Positions 45,924-53,672 of a stretch of DNA of 64,000 bases are shown here, piece by piece. Positions within the stretch are counted from its first letter, which is position 1, and each line of letters starts with the position of its first letter. The stretch is from positions 62,001 through 126,000 of the forward strand of contig NZ_FXYY01000003.1 of assembly GCF_900169165.1 (NCBI RefSeq), written 5' to 3'. The notes under the pieces were generated by a model. It was given only the letters and a program-made list of their open reading frames with translations, did no database searches and had not been told where the DNA came from. The DNA comes from Brevibacterium linens ATCC 9172 (GTDB taxonomy: Bacteria > Actinomycetota > Actinomycetes > Actinomycetales > Brevibacteriaceae). The position numbers and the translations under genes are program-made.

Positions 45924-46117
45924 CTCCATCCCGCACCGGTAGTGCCACTTCGCGTCGCAGGAGGCTTGTCCTACAGATACTGACGCATCCATCATCCTTC
46001 GTTGTCACATCCACCTGCAGGAACACGGTGGTATGCAAGTACGGGTGGGTGATGCGGGGCTTCCCGGCGAAGAACCGACGACGTGGGATGCCTGGCGTCG
46101 GCGAGGAGTGAATGCGC

Positions 46118-46152
46118 TGAGGGCGCGTCCACATGATGTGAACGCGCCCTCA
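46118..46152. terminator. Terminator downstream of dapD
   Basis: A perfect 11-base outer stem, 46118-46128 with 46142-46152, is extended by an inner CACA/TGTG pairing. It lies 48 bases past the dapD stop on the minus strand. Confidence 0.82.
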
Positions 46153-46199
46153 GCCGCAGTGCCGCGGCGCGGTGTCGCTGCGAACGGCCAGCCTGCCGA

Positions 46200-47144
46200 T
46201 CAGTGCAGGTCGGGGTTGAGCTCGATGCCCTTGGAGTCGCGGGCGATCGCCTCGACGGTGCCGGTGACGGAGTTGCGGCGGAAGAGGATGTTGTTCTTCC
46301 CGCTGAGCTCGGCGGCCTTGACCACGGCATCGCCTTCGCCGGGGACCGTCACGCGGGTGCCTGCGGTGATGTAGAGGCCCGCTTCGACGATGCAGTCGTC
46401 GCCGATGGAGATGCCGACTCCGGCATTCGCACCCAGCAGGCTGCCCGAGCCGATGGAGATGCGGTGAGTGCCGCCGCCGGAGAGCGTGCCCATGATCGAG
46501 GCTCCGCCGCCGATGTCCGATCCGTCGCCGACGACGACGCCCTGCGAGATGCGGCCCTCGACCATGGCAGAACCGAGGGTGCCGGCGTTGAAGTTCACGA
46601 AGCCTTCGTGCATGACAGTGGTGCCGGGAGCCAGGTGAGCGCCGAGACGGACACGGTCGGCATCGGCGATGCGCACACCGGAGGGGATGACGAAGTCCGT
46701 CATCCGCGGGAACTTGTCGAGCCCGTAGACGGCGACGGGACCGCGGGCGAGCAGTTTGGCGCGAGTGGCCTCGAAGTCCTCGGGCGAGCAGGCGCCGAAG
46801 GAGGTCCACACGACATTGGCGATATGACCGAAGATGCCGTCGAGGTTGACGTCGTTGGGTGTCACGACGCGGTGGGACAGTGCGTGCAGACGCAGGTAGG
46901 CATCGGCCGCCGAGGCGGGACCGGCGTCGAGATCGATCGTGGTCGTGACGACCTCGGAACGGGTGCCGCGGGCCTCATCAGTGCCCACCAGCGCGTCGAG
47001 TCCGTCATCGGCGGCGCGGGCGGTGGCGGCCGCCTCGGCCGTGTCATGGGTATCACCGCTGCTCAAGGCGGGGTACCAGACGGAGAGGACGGTATCGGAA
47101 TGGATCGTGGCGAGTCCACGTGCGGAAACAATGCGTTCTGTCAT
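46200..47144 (-). CDS. dapD: Tetrahydrodipicolinate N-succinyltransferase DapD
   Basis: The 314-residue protein transfers succinyl from succinyl-CoA to tetrahydrodipicolinate. It is of the actinobacterial DapD type: an alpha/beta N-terminal domain ([20 protein letters not shown]) followed by a left-handed beta helix with hexapeptide repeats, including [31 protein letters not shown] and [11 protein letters not shown]. The mRNA appears leaderless, with a TAGGCT -10 (47156-47151) six bases from the ATG. It is divergent from dapE. Confidence 0.96.
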   Translation of the reverse strand: MTERIVSARGLATIHSDTVLSVWYPALSSGDTHDTAEAAATARAADDGLDALVGTDEARGTRSEVVTTTIDLDAGPASAADAYLRLHALSHRVVTPNDVNLDGIFGHIANVVWTSFGACSPEDFEATRAKLLARGPVAVYGLDKFPRMTDFVIPSGVRIADADRVRLGAHLAPGTTVMHEGFVNFNAGTLGSAMVEGRISQGVVVGDGSDIGGGASIMGTLSGGGTHRISIGSGSLLGANAGVGISIGDDCIVEAGLYITAGTRVTVPGEGDAVVKAAELSGKNNILFRRNSVTGTVEAIARDSKGIELNPDLH

Positions 47145-47185
47145 GCCTCAAGCCTAGACGGTGGCGCCGTACTAGGCTAAGAGAC
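47145..47185. promoter_or_regulatory. Mirror-image divergent dapD/dapE promoters
   Basis: Only 41 bases separate the dapD and dapE start codons. They hold AGCCTAG at 47151-47157 and CTAGGCT at 47172-47178, a perfect seven-base inverted repeat with 14 bases between. Each arm contains a TAGGCT -10 reading outward, six bases from the dapD ATG and seven from the dapE ATG. Both transcripts should be leaderless, and the two polymerases would occupy the same DNA. Confidence 0.65.
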
Positions 47186-48352
47186 ATGACTGTCGATCCA
47201 TCTGCTGAGACTGATGCCATATTCGCGCCTGCCGGAGACCTCGGTGAATATTTGTTCGTCGCACTGGGCGACCCGGCCGAACTCACCGGTCGTCTGTGCG
47301 CCGTCGAATCCGTGTCCGGGAACGAAACCGTCCTCGCCGATGCCGTCGTCGACGTGCTGGAGAGGATCAGCGCAGGGCCGGGGCCGGATCTGGAGATCCT
47401 CCGCGACGGAGACACCATCGTCGCGCGCACGAACCTCGGCCTGGCCGAACGCATCGTCGTCGCCGGTCACCTCGACACCGTTCCCGTCGAAGACAATCTT
47501 CCACCTGTGCGCACCCATATGACCGGAGAGAACTACCCCGCTGATGAGGTCGTCTGGGGTCGGGGCGCCTGCGACATGAAGGCCGGAGTGGCGATGCAGC
47601 TGGCCACGGCAGCCGCACTGACCGCACCGAATCGGGACGTCAGCTGGGTCTTCTACGACCACGAAGAGGTCGATGCCTCACTCAACGGGCTCGGCCGCGT
47701 CTCCCGCAATCATCCCGATTGGCTCACCGGAGACTTCGCGATCCTCGGCGAACCCTCGAACGCCTCCGTCGAAGGCGGCTGCAACGGAACCATCCGCGTC
47801 GACGTCACCACCACCGGAGTCCGCGCCCACTCGGCACGGGCATTCATGGGCGTCAACGCCATCCACTCCGCCGCCGAGGTGCTCACCAGGCTCGCCGAAT
47901 TCGAGACCGACACCGTCACGGTCGACGGCCTCGACTACCGCGAATCCCTGTCCGCAGTGAACATCCGCGGGGGAGTCGCCGGGAACGTCGTGCCCGACGA
48001 ATGCGTCGTCTCCGTGAACTACCGCTTCGCTCCGAGCAAGTCCGCCGCCGAGGCGGAGTCCTTCCTGCGCGAGTTCTTCACCGGATTCGACGTCGTCGTC
48101 ACCGATGCCGCAGAAGGTGCGCGCCCCGGACTCGACAGGGACATCGCCCAGGACTTCATCGACACGCTCGGACTGTCCCCGGCCCCGAAACTGGGCTGGA
48201 CCGATGTGTCCCGATTCAGCGCACTCGGAGTTCCGGCGGTGAATTTCGGTCCCGGCAACCCGCTGTATGCTCACAAGTCGGATGAGCATGTGAGAGTCGC
48301 CGAGGTGGAACAGGCCACCGCAACTCTGCGCCGCTACCTTCAGGGCCGGTGA
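47186..48352 (+). CDS. dapE: Succinyl-diaminopimelate desuccinylase DapE
   Basis: The 388-residue M20-family zinc hydrolase releases succinate from N-succinyl-diaminopimelate. Metal ligands lie in VVAGHLDTVPV, WGRGACDMKAGVAMQ and FYDHEEVDASLNGLG. The dimerisation domain begins near GCNGTIRVDVTTTGVRAHSA. SAVNIRGGVAGNVVPDECVV is also typical. The start at 47186 is supported by the -10 seven bases upstream. Its stop overlaps the next gene's GTG (GTGA). Confidence 0.95.
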   Translation: MTVDPSAETDAIFAPAGDLGEYLFVALGDPAELTGRLCAVESVSGNETVLADAVVDVLERISAGPGPDLEILRDGDTIVARTNLGLAERIVVAGHLDTVPVEDNLPPVRTHMTGENYPADEVVWGRGACDMKAGVAMQLATAAALTAPNRDVSWVFYDHEEVDASLNGLGRVSRNHPDWLTGDFAILGEPSNASVEGGCNGTIRVDVTTTGVRAHSARAFMGVNAIHSAAEVLTRLAEFETDTVTVDGLDYRESLSAVNIRGGVAGNVVPDECVVSVNYRFAPSKSAAEAESFLREFFTGFDVVVTDAAEGARPGLDRDIAQDFIDTLGLSPAPKLGWTDVSRFSALGVPAVNFGPGNPLYAHKSDEHVRVAEVEQATATLRRYLQGR

Positions 48353-49209
48353 ATGAGATGACCAGATCGACAGACGATTCGACCGGAGACCCGGCAGGCG
48401 ATCCGACCGGTGACCCCGCAGGTGATTCGGCAGATGCCCCCACCGGCGAGCCGGGCTACTACAGCAAGGGCCCGCTGCGTCTCAGCGGTGACCAGGTGCC
48501 GGAGACGACGACGGACCAGCGTCTCCTCGAATCGAAGTCCGGCACCGACTGGGTGCATGAGGACCCGTGGCGCGTCATGCGCATCCAAGCCGAGTTCGTC
48601 GAAGGATTCGGCTCGCTGGCCGAGATCGGACCGGCCGTGTCGATCTTCGGATCCGCCCGTCTGAAAGCCGGCACCCGGGCGTATGCGGACACCCGAGAGA
48701 TCGCCTGCCGCCTCGCGGAGAACGGCAACGCGATCATCACCGGCGGGGGACCCGGAATCATGGAGGCCGGCAACCGCGGAGCCTGCGAGGGCGGGGGAGT
48801 GTCCATCGGGCTGGGCATCGAGCTGCCCTTCGAGACCGGACTCAACGAGCACGTCGAACTCGGCGTGAACTTCCGCTACTTCTTCGTCCGCAAGACCGTG
48901 TTCCTCAAATACTCGCGCGGATTCGTCCTCATGCCCGGCGGCCTGGGCACACTCGACGAGCTGTTCGAGGCCTTCACCATGGTCCAGACCGGCAAGATCA
49001 CGTCATTCCCCATCGTGCTCGTCGGCACTGACTACTGGAGCGGGCTCGTCGATTGGATGCAGAACACCCTTCTGGCCGCGGGGACGATCAGCGAAGCGGA
49101 CCTGAACATGTTCACGCTCACCGACGACATCGACGAAGTCGTTGCCGCGATCGGACCGGGACACGGCACGACCTCCGCGGTGTTCTCACCTGCGAACGGC
49201 CGACCGTGA
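48349..49209 (+). CDS. LOG-family (TIGR00730) Rossmann-fold protein
   Basis: The 286-residue protein resembles cytokinin riboside 5'-monophosphate phosphoribohydrolases, formerly called lysine decarboxylase-like. The signatures are TGGGPGIMEAGNRGACEGGG and the catalytic PGGLGTLDELFEAF. LOG enzymes release a base from a nucleoside monophosphate; the natural substrate in bacteria is often unknown. The acidic, Gly/Asp/Thr-rich first 35 residues are probably disordered. The gene is embedded in the dapE-folP2 operon, with four-base overlaps at both ends, as in mycobacteria. Confidence 0.92.
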   Translation: MNEMTRSTDDSTGDPAGDPTGDPAGDSADAPTGEPGYYSKGPLRLSGDQVPETTTDQRLLESKSGTDWVHEDPWRVMRIQAEFVEGFGSLAEIGPAVSIFGSARLKAGTRAYADTREIACRLAENGNAIITGGGPGIMEAGNRGACEGGGVSIGLGIELPFETGLNEHVELGVNFRYFFVRKTVFLKYSRGFVLMPGGLGTLDELFEAFTMVQTGKITSFPIVLVGTDYWSGLVDWMQNTLLAAGTISEADLNMFTLTDDIDEVVAAIGPGHGTTSAVFSPANGRP

Positions 49210-50105
49210 GGGGCGACGCCACCGGCCAGCCGGAGGCCGAACGGTTCGAACTGGCCCGCGCCCGGCCCGGCACCCCGGCGATCATGGCCGTGATCAACCG
49301 CACCACCGATTCCTTCTACGAATCTGCCGCCACCCTCGATGCGGCGATCGCCGCAGTGGAGTCCGCCACCTCCGCCGGTGCTCAGATCGTCGATATCGGA
49401 GGGGTGCGTGCCGGCCGCGGTCGGGGGATCTCCGCGGCCGAGGAGATCGACCGCGTGTGCCCGACCATCGACGCCGTGGCACGGTCCCATCCGCACGTGC
49501 TCATCAGTGTCGACACCTGGCGCCATGAGGTGGCCGAGGCCGCCTGCAGGGCCGGCGCGGGACTGCTCAATGACACCTGGGCAGGGGTCGACCCGAAGCT
49601 CGCCGAGGTGGCCGCCCGGAATGATGTCGGCATCGTCTGCTCCCACACAGGCGGATTGGATCCGCGCACCGACGCCCACCGCAACCGCTATGGTCTGCAG
49701 GCAGGTGACGTCGTCGACTCCACCGTCTCCGGCGTTATCGAGCTCGCCGAGGCGGCCCTGGCAGCAGGGGTCCGCGAGGACAGGATCATCATCGACCCCA
49801 CCCCGGACTTCGGGAAGAACACCTACCATTCGCTGCGGCTGCTGCGCGAACTCGAACGGTTCACCGCCACCGGCTACCCGGTTCTGCTGGCGATCTCACG
49901 GAAGGATTTCGTGGGAGAGGCCATCGGCGAGGTCGGTCCACAGGATCGACTGTACGGGACGATCGCCGCCACCGCGCTGGCCATCGAGAAGGGAGCGGCA
50001 CTGATCCGCACCCACGACGTGAGAGCCACTGCCGACGCGATCGAGGTGACCGCGGCGATCACCGGTCAAGGCGCACCGAAACACACCGTGCGCGGCCTGC
50101 GCTGA
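49206..50105 (+). CDS. folP2: Dihydropteroate synthase homologue, FolP2 type
   Basis: A 299-residue TIM-barrel protein of the DHPS superfamily. The pterin-binding loops are altered: INRTTDSFYE replaces the usual NVTPDSFSDGG, and DIGGVRAGRGRG replaces DIGGESTRPG. This divergence and the place next to the LOG gene match mycobacterial FolP2, which lacks proven dihydropteroate synthase activity. AISRKDFVGEAIGE keeps the SRK region. The start is a GTG overlapping the LOG stop. It should not be taken as the folate enzyme without testing. Confidence 0.88.
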   Translation: MRGDATGQPEAERFELARARPGTPAIMAVINRTTDSFYESAATLDAAIAAVESATSAGAQIVDIGGVRAGRGRGISAAEEIDRVCPTIDAVARSHPHVLISVDTWRHEVAEAACRAGAGLLNDTWAGVDPKLAEVAARNDVGIVCSHTGGLDPRTDAHRNRYGLQAGDVVDSTVSGVIELAEAALAAGVREDRIIIDPTPDFGKNTYHSLRLLRELERFTATGYPVLLAISRKDFVGEAIGEVGPQDRLYGTIAATALAIEKGAALIRTHDVRATADAIEVTAAITGQGAPKHTVRGLR

Positions 50106-50140
50106 ACATTCCGCGCAGGCGCCTATGCGAAAATGAGGGT

Positions 50141-50437
50141 ATGCCTCTGTGGATTGTCATCGGTGTCGCGGCCGCGGTCTTCGTCCTCGTTTTCGTCGTC
50201 GCGGCGACCTTCAACGCTTTCTCTTCCGAAACCGTCGACGAGGCCGAAGAGCGCTGGACCGGACTGCCTGCGGAGTTCACCGTCGAGGACCTGGAGTCGG
50301 TGCGATTTCGGCCCGCACTGCGCGGCTACCGCATGGAAGACGTCGACGAGGCCATGGCGATGCTACGCGCACGCCTGAGCGAACTCGAATCCGCAGCTGC
50401 TTCTGACGGACCGGAAACGGCTGCCGGACCACGATGA
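50141..50437 (+). CDS. DivIVA-domain membrane protein (Rv1209-like)
   Basis: The 98-residue protein has an N-terminal membrane helix (about residues 3-25) and a short DivIVA-like unit, SVRFRPALRGYRMEDVDEAM, in which R-G-Y and the following helix are the family markers. It resembles Rv1209 in size and position after folP2. It may help place wall or lipid synthesis machinery. The stop overlaps the next gene's ATG (ATGA). GAGGG precedes its start. Confidence 0.85.
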   Translation: MPLWIVIGVAAAVFVLVFVVAATFNAFSSETVDEAEERWTGLPAEFTVEDLESVRFRPALRGYRMEDVDEAMAMLRARLSELESAAASDGPETAAGPR

Positions 50438-51669
50438 GTCGCCCTGCAGACCTGCCCGGAATCACCCTCGCCCCCGAAGTCTTCGACTCCTCCCGCTTCA
50501 GCCGCTTCAGCGCTCTGTTCATGAGCCTGCCCGTGTGGCTGCAGGCGGTATCCGTGTACTTCGTCTCCCGCGTCGTGAGCATGTCGATCTTCGCCGCGGT
50601 CCTCAAACGTCAGGACCCGGCGAACTGGTCATCGTCGCCGGTGACGACGACGCTCAATGACTTCCTCAACTTCTGGGACGGCGGCTGGTACGGTCGCGTC
50701 GCCGACGAAGGGTATCCTCGCGTGCTGCCGCTCGACGAGTCCGGAGCTGTCGCGGAGAACCAATGGGCGTTCTATCCGCTGCATCCCTCGATCGTGGCCA
50801 CTGTCTCCGACCTCACCGGGCTGAGCTACGAGGTCATCTCGCCGATCGTGTCCACGATCGCCGCGGGTCTGGCCTCGATCGTCATTCTCCACCTCTTCCG
50901 CAAATACGTCGATGCCGGTCAGGCGCTGATGGGACTGGCTCTTGTCATGTTCTTCCCGCCGGCCGCGATCTTCTCCACCGGATATGCCGAATCTCTGACT
51001 CTTCTGCTGCAGGTGATGGCGCTCTTCCTCGTCGTCGAGCGACGCTATCTCACCGCGATCCCGGTCGTGACCTTCATGGATCTGTCGCGGCCGATCGGCG
51101 TCGCGTTCTCGTTCTTCATGCTCTTCCACCTCATCGACCGCTTCCTTCGCCGCCGCAGCGATCCGTATCCGACCGGCGAGGTGGTCCGGTCCTGGACGCT
51201 GGGCGTGGCCTCGTGCGCGGCGGCACTCATCCACCCGATCCACGCGTGGTGGGCGACCGGATCGCTGACGGCCTATACCGACACCGAGGCGGCCTGGCAC
51301 ACCGGCGAGACCACGTTCGTCGTCCAGTGGGTGGCAAGGTCGATCAGCCTCATCGGTCCGCTCGGGCCGGTGCTGCTCGTCATCGTCATCGCCGGAATGC
51401 TCGCCCTGATCTTCTCACCGGCGGGAGCGCATATGGGGCGGACGCTGCAGCTGTTCTGCCTCGGCTACGGGCTGTATCTGCTCATCTTCTTCAATCCCCA
51501 GACCTCCACCCTGCGTCTGCTGCTGCCGCTGTTTCCGATGGCGCTGACGCTGGCGCTGGTGCGCTCACGAGGGTATCGGGCCGCGATGCTGGTGGCCTAT
51601 ATCCTGCTTCAGATCGTGTGGGTCGCTTATCTGTGGCACTTCACTCCGCCCGCCGACCTGCCTCCGTGA
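50434..51669 (+). CDS. PIG-V-like polyprenol-dependent mannosyltransferase
   Basis: The 411-residue polytopic protein has about ten membrane helices and the FWDGGWYGRVADEGYP segment typical of PIG-V/GT-C mannosyltransferases; the acidic residue just after the first helix is the expected catalytic site. ENQWAFYPLHPSIV is also typical of the family. Bacterial members add mannose to lipoglycans or wall glycans. It is the last gene of the dapE operon. The stop region is duplicated downstream. Confidence 0.85.
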   Translation: MSRPADLPGITLAPEVFDSSRFSRFSALFMSLPVWLQAVSVYFVSRVVSMSIFAAVLKRQDPANWSSSPVTTTLNDFLNFWDGGWYGRVADEGYPRVLPLDESGAVAENQWAFYPLHPSIVATVSDLTGLSYEVISPIVSTIAAGLASIVILHLFRKYVDAGQALMGLALVMFFPPAAIFSTGYAESLTLLLQVMALFLVVERRYLTAIPVVTFMDLSRPIGVAFSFFMLFHLIDRFLRRRSDPYPTGEVVRSWTLGVASCAAALIHPIHAWWATGSLTAYTDTEAAWHTGETTFVVQWVARSISLIGPLGPVLLVIVIAGMLALIFSPAGAHMGRTLQLFCLGYGLYLLIFFNPQTSTLRLLLPLFPMALTLALVRSRGYRAAMLVAYILLQIVWVAYLWHFTPPADLPP

Positions 51670-51693
51670 TCTCCAGCTGACCTGCCTCCGTGA
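51655..51693 (+). repeat. 24-base tandem duplication across the mannosyltransferase stop
   Basis: GACCTGCCTCCGTGA occurs at 51655-51669 and again at 51679-51693, a 24-base period. The first copy encodes the final DLPP and the stop. A second tandem pair, CGAAGAGTTG/CGAAGAGTTA, lies at 51731-51750 in the same gap. Function, if any, is unknown. Confidence 0.8.
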
Positions 51694-51843
51694 CCGTCAG
51701 CCGATCCGCGCCGCGACTGCCCACAGGGTCGAAGAGTTGCGAAGAGTTACCGGGAACGCGCGGATCATGGAATAATCGTACGTACATCATTCGGTCCACC
51801 TGGTGTGAACCGTCTTTGCATGACAACGGAAGGAAGAGCCCAT

Positions 51844-52014
51844 ATGGCAGCCCAGAAACCCCGCACCGGCGACGGACCTCTGGAAGTGACCGAAGAAGGC
51901 CGAAGCATGGTGATGCGGCTTCCAGTCGAAGGCGGCGGTCGCCTGGTGATCGAACTCAGCAGAGACGAAGCCACCGGACTCCACGACACTCTCGCCCAGA
52001 CACTGGGGCTCTGA
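51844..52014 (+). CDS. DUF3117 small conserved protein
   Basis: The 56-residue protein matches the actinobacterial DUF3117 family over its length: AAQKPRTGDGPLEVTEEGR, then RLPVEGGGRLVIELS and the ELSRDEA helix. It is highly conserved in the phylum, is soluble and lacks a known function. In mycobacteria it lies near the DivIVA-like gene. GGAAGGAAG stands before the ATG. It is a single-gene unit ending at a hairpin. Confidence 0.93.
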   Translation: MAAQKPRTGDGPLEVTEEGRSMVMRLPVEGGGRLVIELSRDEATGLHDTLAQTLGL

Positions 52015-52053
52015 GCCGACGGCCGCAGCACACGGCCGAGCGGACACTCACGA

Positions 52054-52085
52054 ACAGCAGAGACTTACCTGTAAGTCTCTGCTGT
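52054..52085. terminator. Bidirectional terminator after DUF3117
   Basis: A perfect 15-base stem, 52054-52068 with 52071-52085, has a minimal two-base loop that will open to four or more. It separates the DUF3117 gene from the convergent O-methyltransferase gene. Confidence 0.85.
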
Positions 52086-52092
52086 GCTCGTT

Positions 52093-52728
52093 TCACCGGG
52101 CCTTCTGCAGAAGCAGCAGCCCTTCGCCGATGGGCAGCAGCACCCGTTCGAGGTTCTCCTGTTCTGCGATGCGGTTGAGCATGCTGCGCGCAGCCTGGGT
52201 GCGAGGACTGCGATCGACGGGATCTGCGACAGCGCCTTTGAGGAGGGTCTTGTGGATGACCAACAGGCCCTGAGCGTCGAGCAGACGCAGGGAGGGCTCG
52301 ATCATCCTCTCCAAACTGCCCGGCTCCACGTCGATGAAGACCATGTCATAGGCCGACGGGGCGAGTCGTTTGAGCACCTCTTCGGCACGGCCGCTCATCA
52401 GACGCAGCCGACCAGGTCTGATTCCGGCCATGTCGACGAGATCCCGTGCGGCGCTCTGGGTCGTGGAATTCGTGTCGATCGACGTCAGTATCCCGGCGTT
52501 GGGCATGCCGCGCAGCAGCGACAGGGTCGAGGTTCCGACGCCGGTGCCGACTTCGACAGCCGCGACCGGCGTGAGGAGGCGGGCCAGGAGAGTCAGGGTC
52601 TTCGCCGTGGTCTGGGAGACCGGGCCGATCCCGAACTCATGTGAATGGGTGCGAGCGGCGTCGAGCAGCGGATCGGGACCGTTGAACTGTTCCGAGAAGG
52701 TGAGATCACCTGCATTTTCGCGTGCCAA
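52093..52728 (-). CDS. SAM-dependent O-methyltransferase (Rv1220c-like)
   Basis: The 211-residue class I methyltransferase belongs to the family 3 (catechol-type) O-methyltransferases. The SAM-binding motif is AVEVGTGVGTSTLSLL near residues 57-72, and the acidic residue after strand 4 is in VFIDVEPGS. The position next to tatB and mrp matches Rv1220c in mycobacteria. The acceptor is unknown. It lies 36 bases downstream of the alkyltransferase-like gene and may share its transcript. Confidence 0.88.
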   Translation of the reverse strand: MARENAGDLTFSEQFNGPDPLLDAARTHSHEFGIGPVSQTTAKTLTLLARLLTPVAAVEVGTGVGTSTLSLLRGMPNAGILTSIDTNSTTQSAARDLVDMAGIRPGRLRLMSGRAEEVLKRLAPSAYDMVFIDVEPGSLERMIEPSLRLLDAQGLLVIHKTLLKGAVADPVDRSPRTQAARSMLNRIAEQENLERVLLPIGEGLLLLQKAR

Positions 52729-52764
52729 CCGGCCCCTCCCTTCTGGTGCTGAGTCTTCCCAAGT

Positions 52765-53097
52765 CTAACCGCATCCGGGTTCGATTCCGTGGGTGCGCCA
52801 CAGCTGATCGAGTTCGTCGACGTCGAGGAACGCCGAGCGTTCGACGCGCTCATGCGTATGGGCGGTGCCTTCGTCGTCCCAGTGGGTGCGGGCTCGAGCG
52901 AAGATCTCGGGCGGCAGGAGACCGGTCGCATCGACGACTCGCCACCACGTGACGTTCGACCCGAATTCCCGCATCACCCGACCGACGTAGCGGGGTGAGC
53001 AGTCGGCGACTGCGCCGACCGTGCCGTAGGCGACGACACGAGCGGCGGGAACGAGCTCGACGATGCGCAGCACCCGTTCGACGGCTATCTCGTCCAC
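52765..53097 (-). CDS. Alkyltransferase-like protein (ATL), MGMT family
   Basis: The 110-residue protein has the MGMT C-terminal fold, with ERVLRIVELVPAARVVAYG, CSPRYVGRVMRE (DNA-binding helix with Arg finger) and a diverged PCHRV region reading NVTWWRVVDA. A tryptophan stands where MGMT has its reactive cysteine, as in ATL proteins that bind O6-alkylguanine and hand it to nucleotide excision repair. The start is a GTG with GGGAGG upstream. It occupies the place where sigE-rseA-htrA stand in many relatives. Confidence 0.85.
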   Translation of the reverse strand: MDEIAVERVLRIVELVPAARVVAYGTVGAVADCSPRYVGRVMREFGSNVTWWRVVDATGLLPPEIFARARTHWDDEGTAHTHERVERSAFLDVDELDQLWRTHGIEPGCG

Positions 53098-53179
53098 TGC
53101 ACCTCCCGGCGGGATCGGATTGTCGAACCTGTGCTGACCATGAGTCGATGCTACCGCCGTCCACGGTAGACTTGAGACC

Positions 53180-53635
53180 ATGTTCGGTATCAACGGCACC
53201 GAAATGGTGATTCTGGTCGTTGTGGCCTTGGTCGTCATCGGACCCAAACGCCTGCCCGAATACGCTCAGAAGCTGCGGGACCTCGTGCGACAGATGCGTC
53301 GCATGGCCGAAGGCGCGAAGGACAGCGTCCGACGCGATTTCGGCGACGACTTCAAGGACGTGGACTGGCAGAAGCTCGACCCGCGTCAGTACGATCCGCG
53401 CCGGATCGTGCGTGAGGCCCTCGTCGAAGAGGACGCGGCCATCCGCGAGTCCAAGCGTCAGGAACGTTCCACTCAGGAAACGTCGCCCGCTGAGTCCGCA
53501 GGCGCTGTGACGTCGACTCAGACCGACACCGAGGCGACCCCTGCCCGGGAGAAGTCACCCATCGAACGGTTCCAGGCCCAGGTCACCCTGCGCGACCGTG
53601 CCGACGCGGCGCCGTTCGACCCCGAAGCCACCTGA
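53180..53635 (+). CDS. tatB: Twin-arginine translocase subunit TatB
   Basis: The 151-residue protein has the short N-terminal membrane helix (GTEMVILVVVALVVIG), the PKRLPEYAQKLRD hinge and amphipathic helix, and a long polar tail, as in TatB, which with TatC recognises folded twin-arginine precursors. TatA was considered, but the Glu in the helix, the length and the neighbouring genes favour TatB. TAGACT at 53167-53172 ends seven bases before the ATG, so the mRNA is likely leaderless. Confidence 0.92.
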   Translation: MFGINGTEMVILVVVALVVIGPKRLPEYAQKLRDLVRQMRRMAEGAKDSVRRDFGDDFKDVDWQKLDPRQYDPRRIVREALVEEDAAIRESKRQERSTQETSPAESAGAVTSTQTDTEATPAREKSPIERFQAQVTLRDRADAAPFDPEAT

Positions 53636-53672
53636 ACCCGGGGCCATCGAACAGCACCGCAGCGACACCGAC

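Larger units (their letters stand above)
45740..46199. other. 460-base intergenic region between gltA and dapD
   Basis: No convincing gene was found. It holds the gltA terminator (45823-45865), a 25-base tandem duplication (45874-45898 and 45899-45923, 23 of 25 identical) and the dapD terminator (46118-46152). Several frames are open through it in both directions, but none has a recognisable protein or a good start, and the terminators cut through them. Confidence 0.6.

Noticed and set aside
45745..46134. 129-codon minus-strand frame between gltA and dapD
   Set aside because: It spans the gltA terminator and a tandem repeat, is Arg/Ala-rich, and matches nothing I recognise.
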